This document shows, piece by piece, positions 5,873 through 5,883 of a stretch of 5,883 nucleotides of DNA (the stretch's first letter is position 1; every line of letters starts with the position of its first letter). The notes under the pieces are model-generated. The model was not told where the DNA came from, searched no databases, and saw only the letters and a program-made list of their open reading frames with translations. This DNA is from an uncultured Ruminococcus sp. (GTDB taxonomy: Bacteria; Bacillota; Clostridia; Oscillospirales; Acutalibacteraceae): the NCBI GenBank assembly GCA_902783815.1, contig CACZSM010000009.1:1-5883 (forward strand), read 5' to 3'. A program made the position numbers and the translations under genes.

Positions 5873-5883
5873 ATAGACATAGA

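Overview
The window looks like a chromosomal stretch from a low-to-mid GC Gram-positive member of the Clostridia, most likely a Ruminococcus-type (Oscillospiraceae/Ruminococcaceae) gut anaerobe. This is inferred from the gene families (a YfmF/YfmH M16 pair next to lgt, and a short TyrA without an ACT domain followed by AroB), the strong AGGAGG ribosome sites and the codon use. No taxonomic search could be run. All five genes read left to right.

Region 1-425 has no gene. A good leftward sigma-A type promoter (25-54) probably serves a divergent gene beyond the left edge. An extended -10 promoter (153-163) should start a rightward transcript near 170. The resulting leader is about 255 nt and dense in possible RNA structure: a long imperfect hairpin (171-244), a closed multi-helix domain (269-360) with two competing internal pairings, and a perfect 10-bp hairpin (367-393). 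The 5' arm of that last hairpin is also complementary to the Shine-Dalgarno region of the first gene (411-419). This is the layout expected of a translational switch, and I do not recognise the RNA family. It is the most interesting part of the window.

Region 426-3804 is a compact set of genes. yfmF (a catalytically dead M16 homologue) and yfmH (its partner, with an intact HXXEH zinc site) are separated by 16 nt. lgt, the membrane enzyme that lipidates prolipoproteins, follows 15 nt later. The first two are annotated in relatives as proteins associated with EF-P 5-aminopentanol modification, but their substrate is not evident from the sequence.

Region 3805-3901 is a short spacer without a clear terminator. 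It holds a weak candidate promoter and an unusual ribosome site for tyrA: the AGGAGG lies 24 nt from the ATG, with a 6-bp hairpin between that could shorten the gap.

Region 3902-5811 holds tyrA (prephenate dehydrogenase) and aroB (3-dehydroquinate synthase), overlapping by ATGA. Together they supply the second step of the shikimate pathway and the tyrosine branch. The last ~12 codons of aroB lie inside a nested inverted repeat. This is followed directly by a second hairpin with a short T-tract and then by a near-consensus promoter (5844-5872) pointing out of the window. That arrangement suggests either a terminator plus a new transcription unit, or the edge of a small mobile element of IS200/IS605 type inserted at the aroB 3' end.
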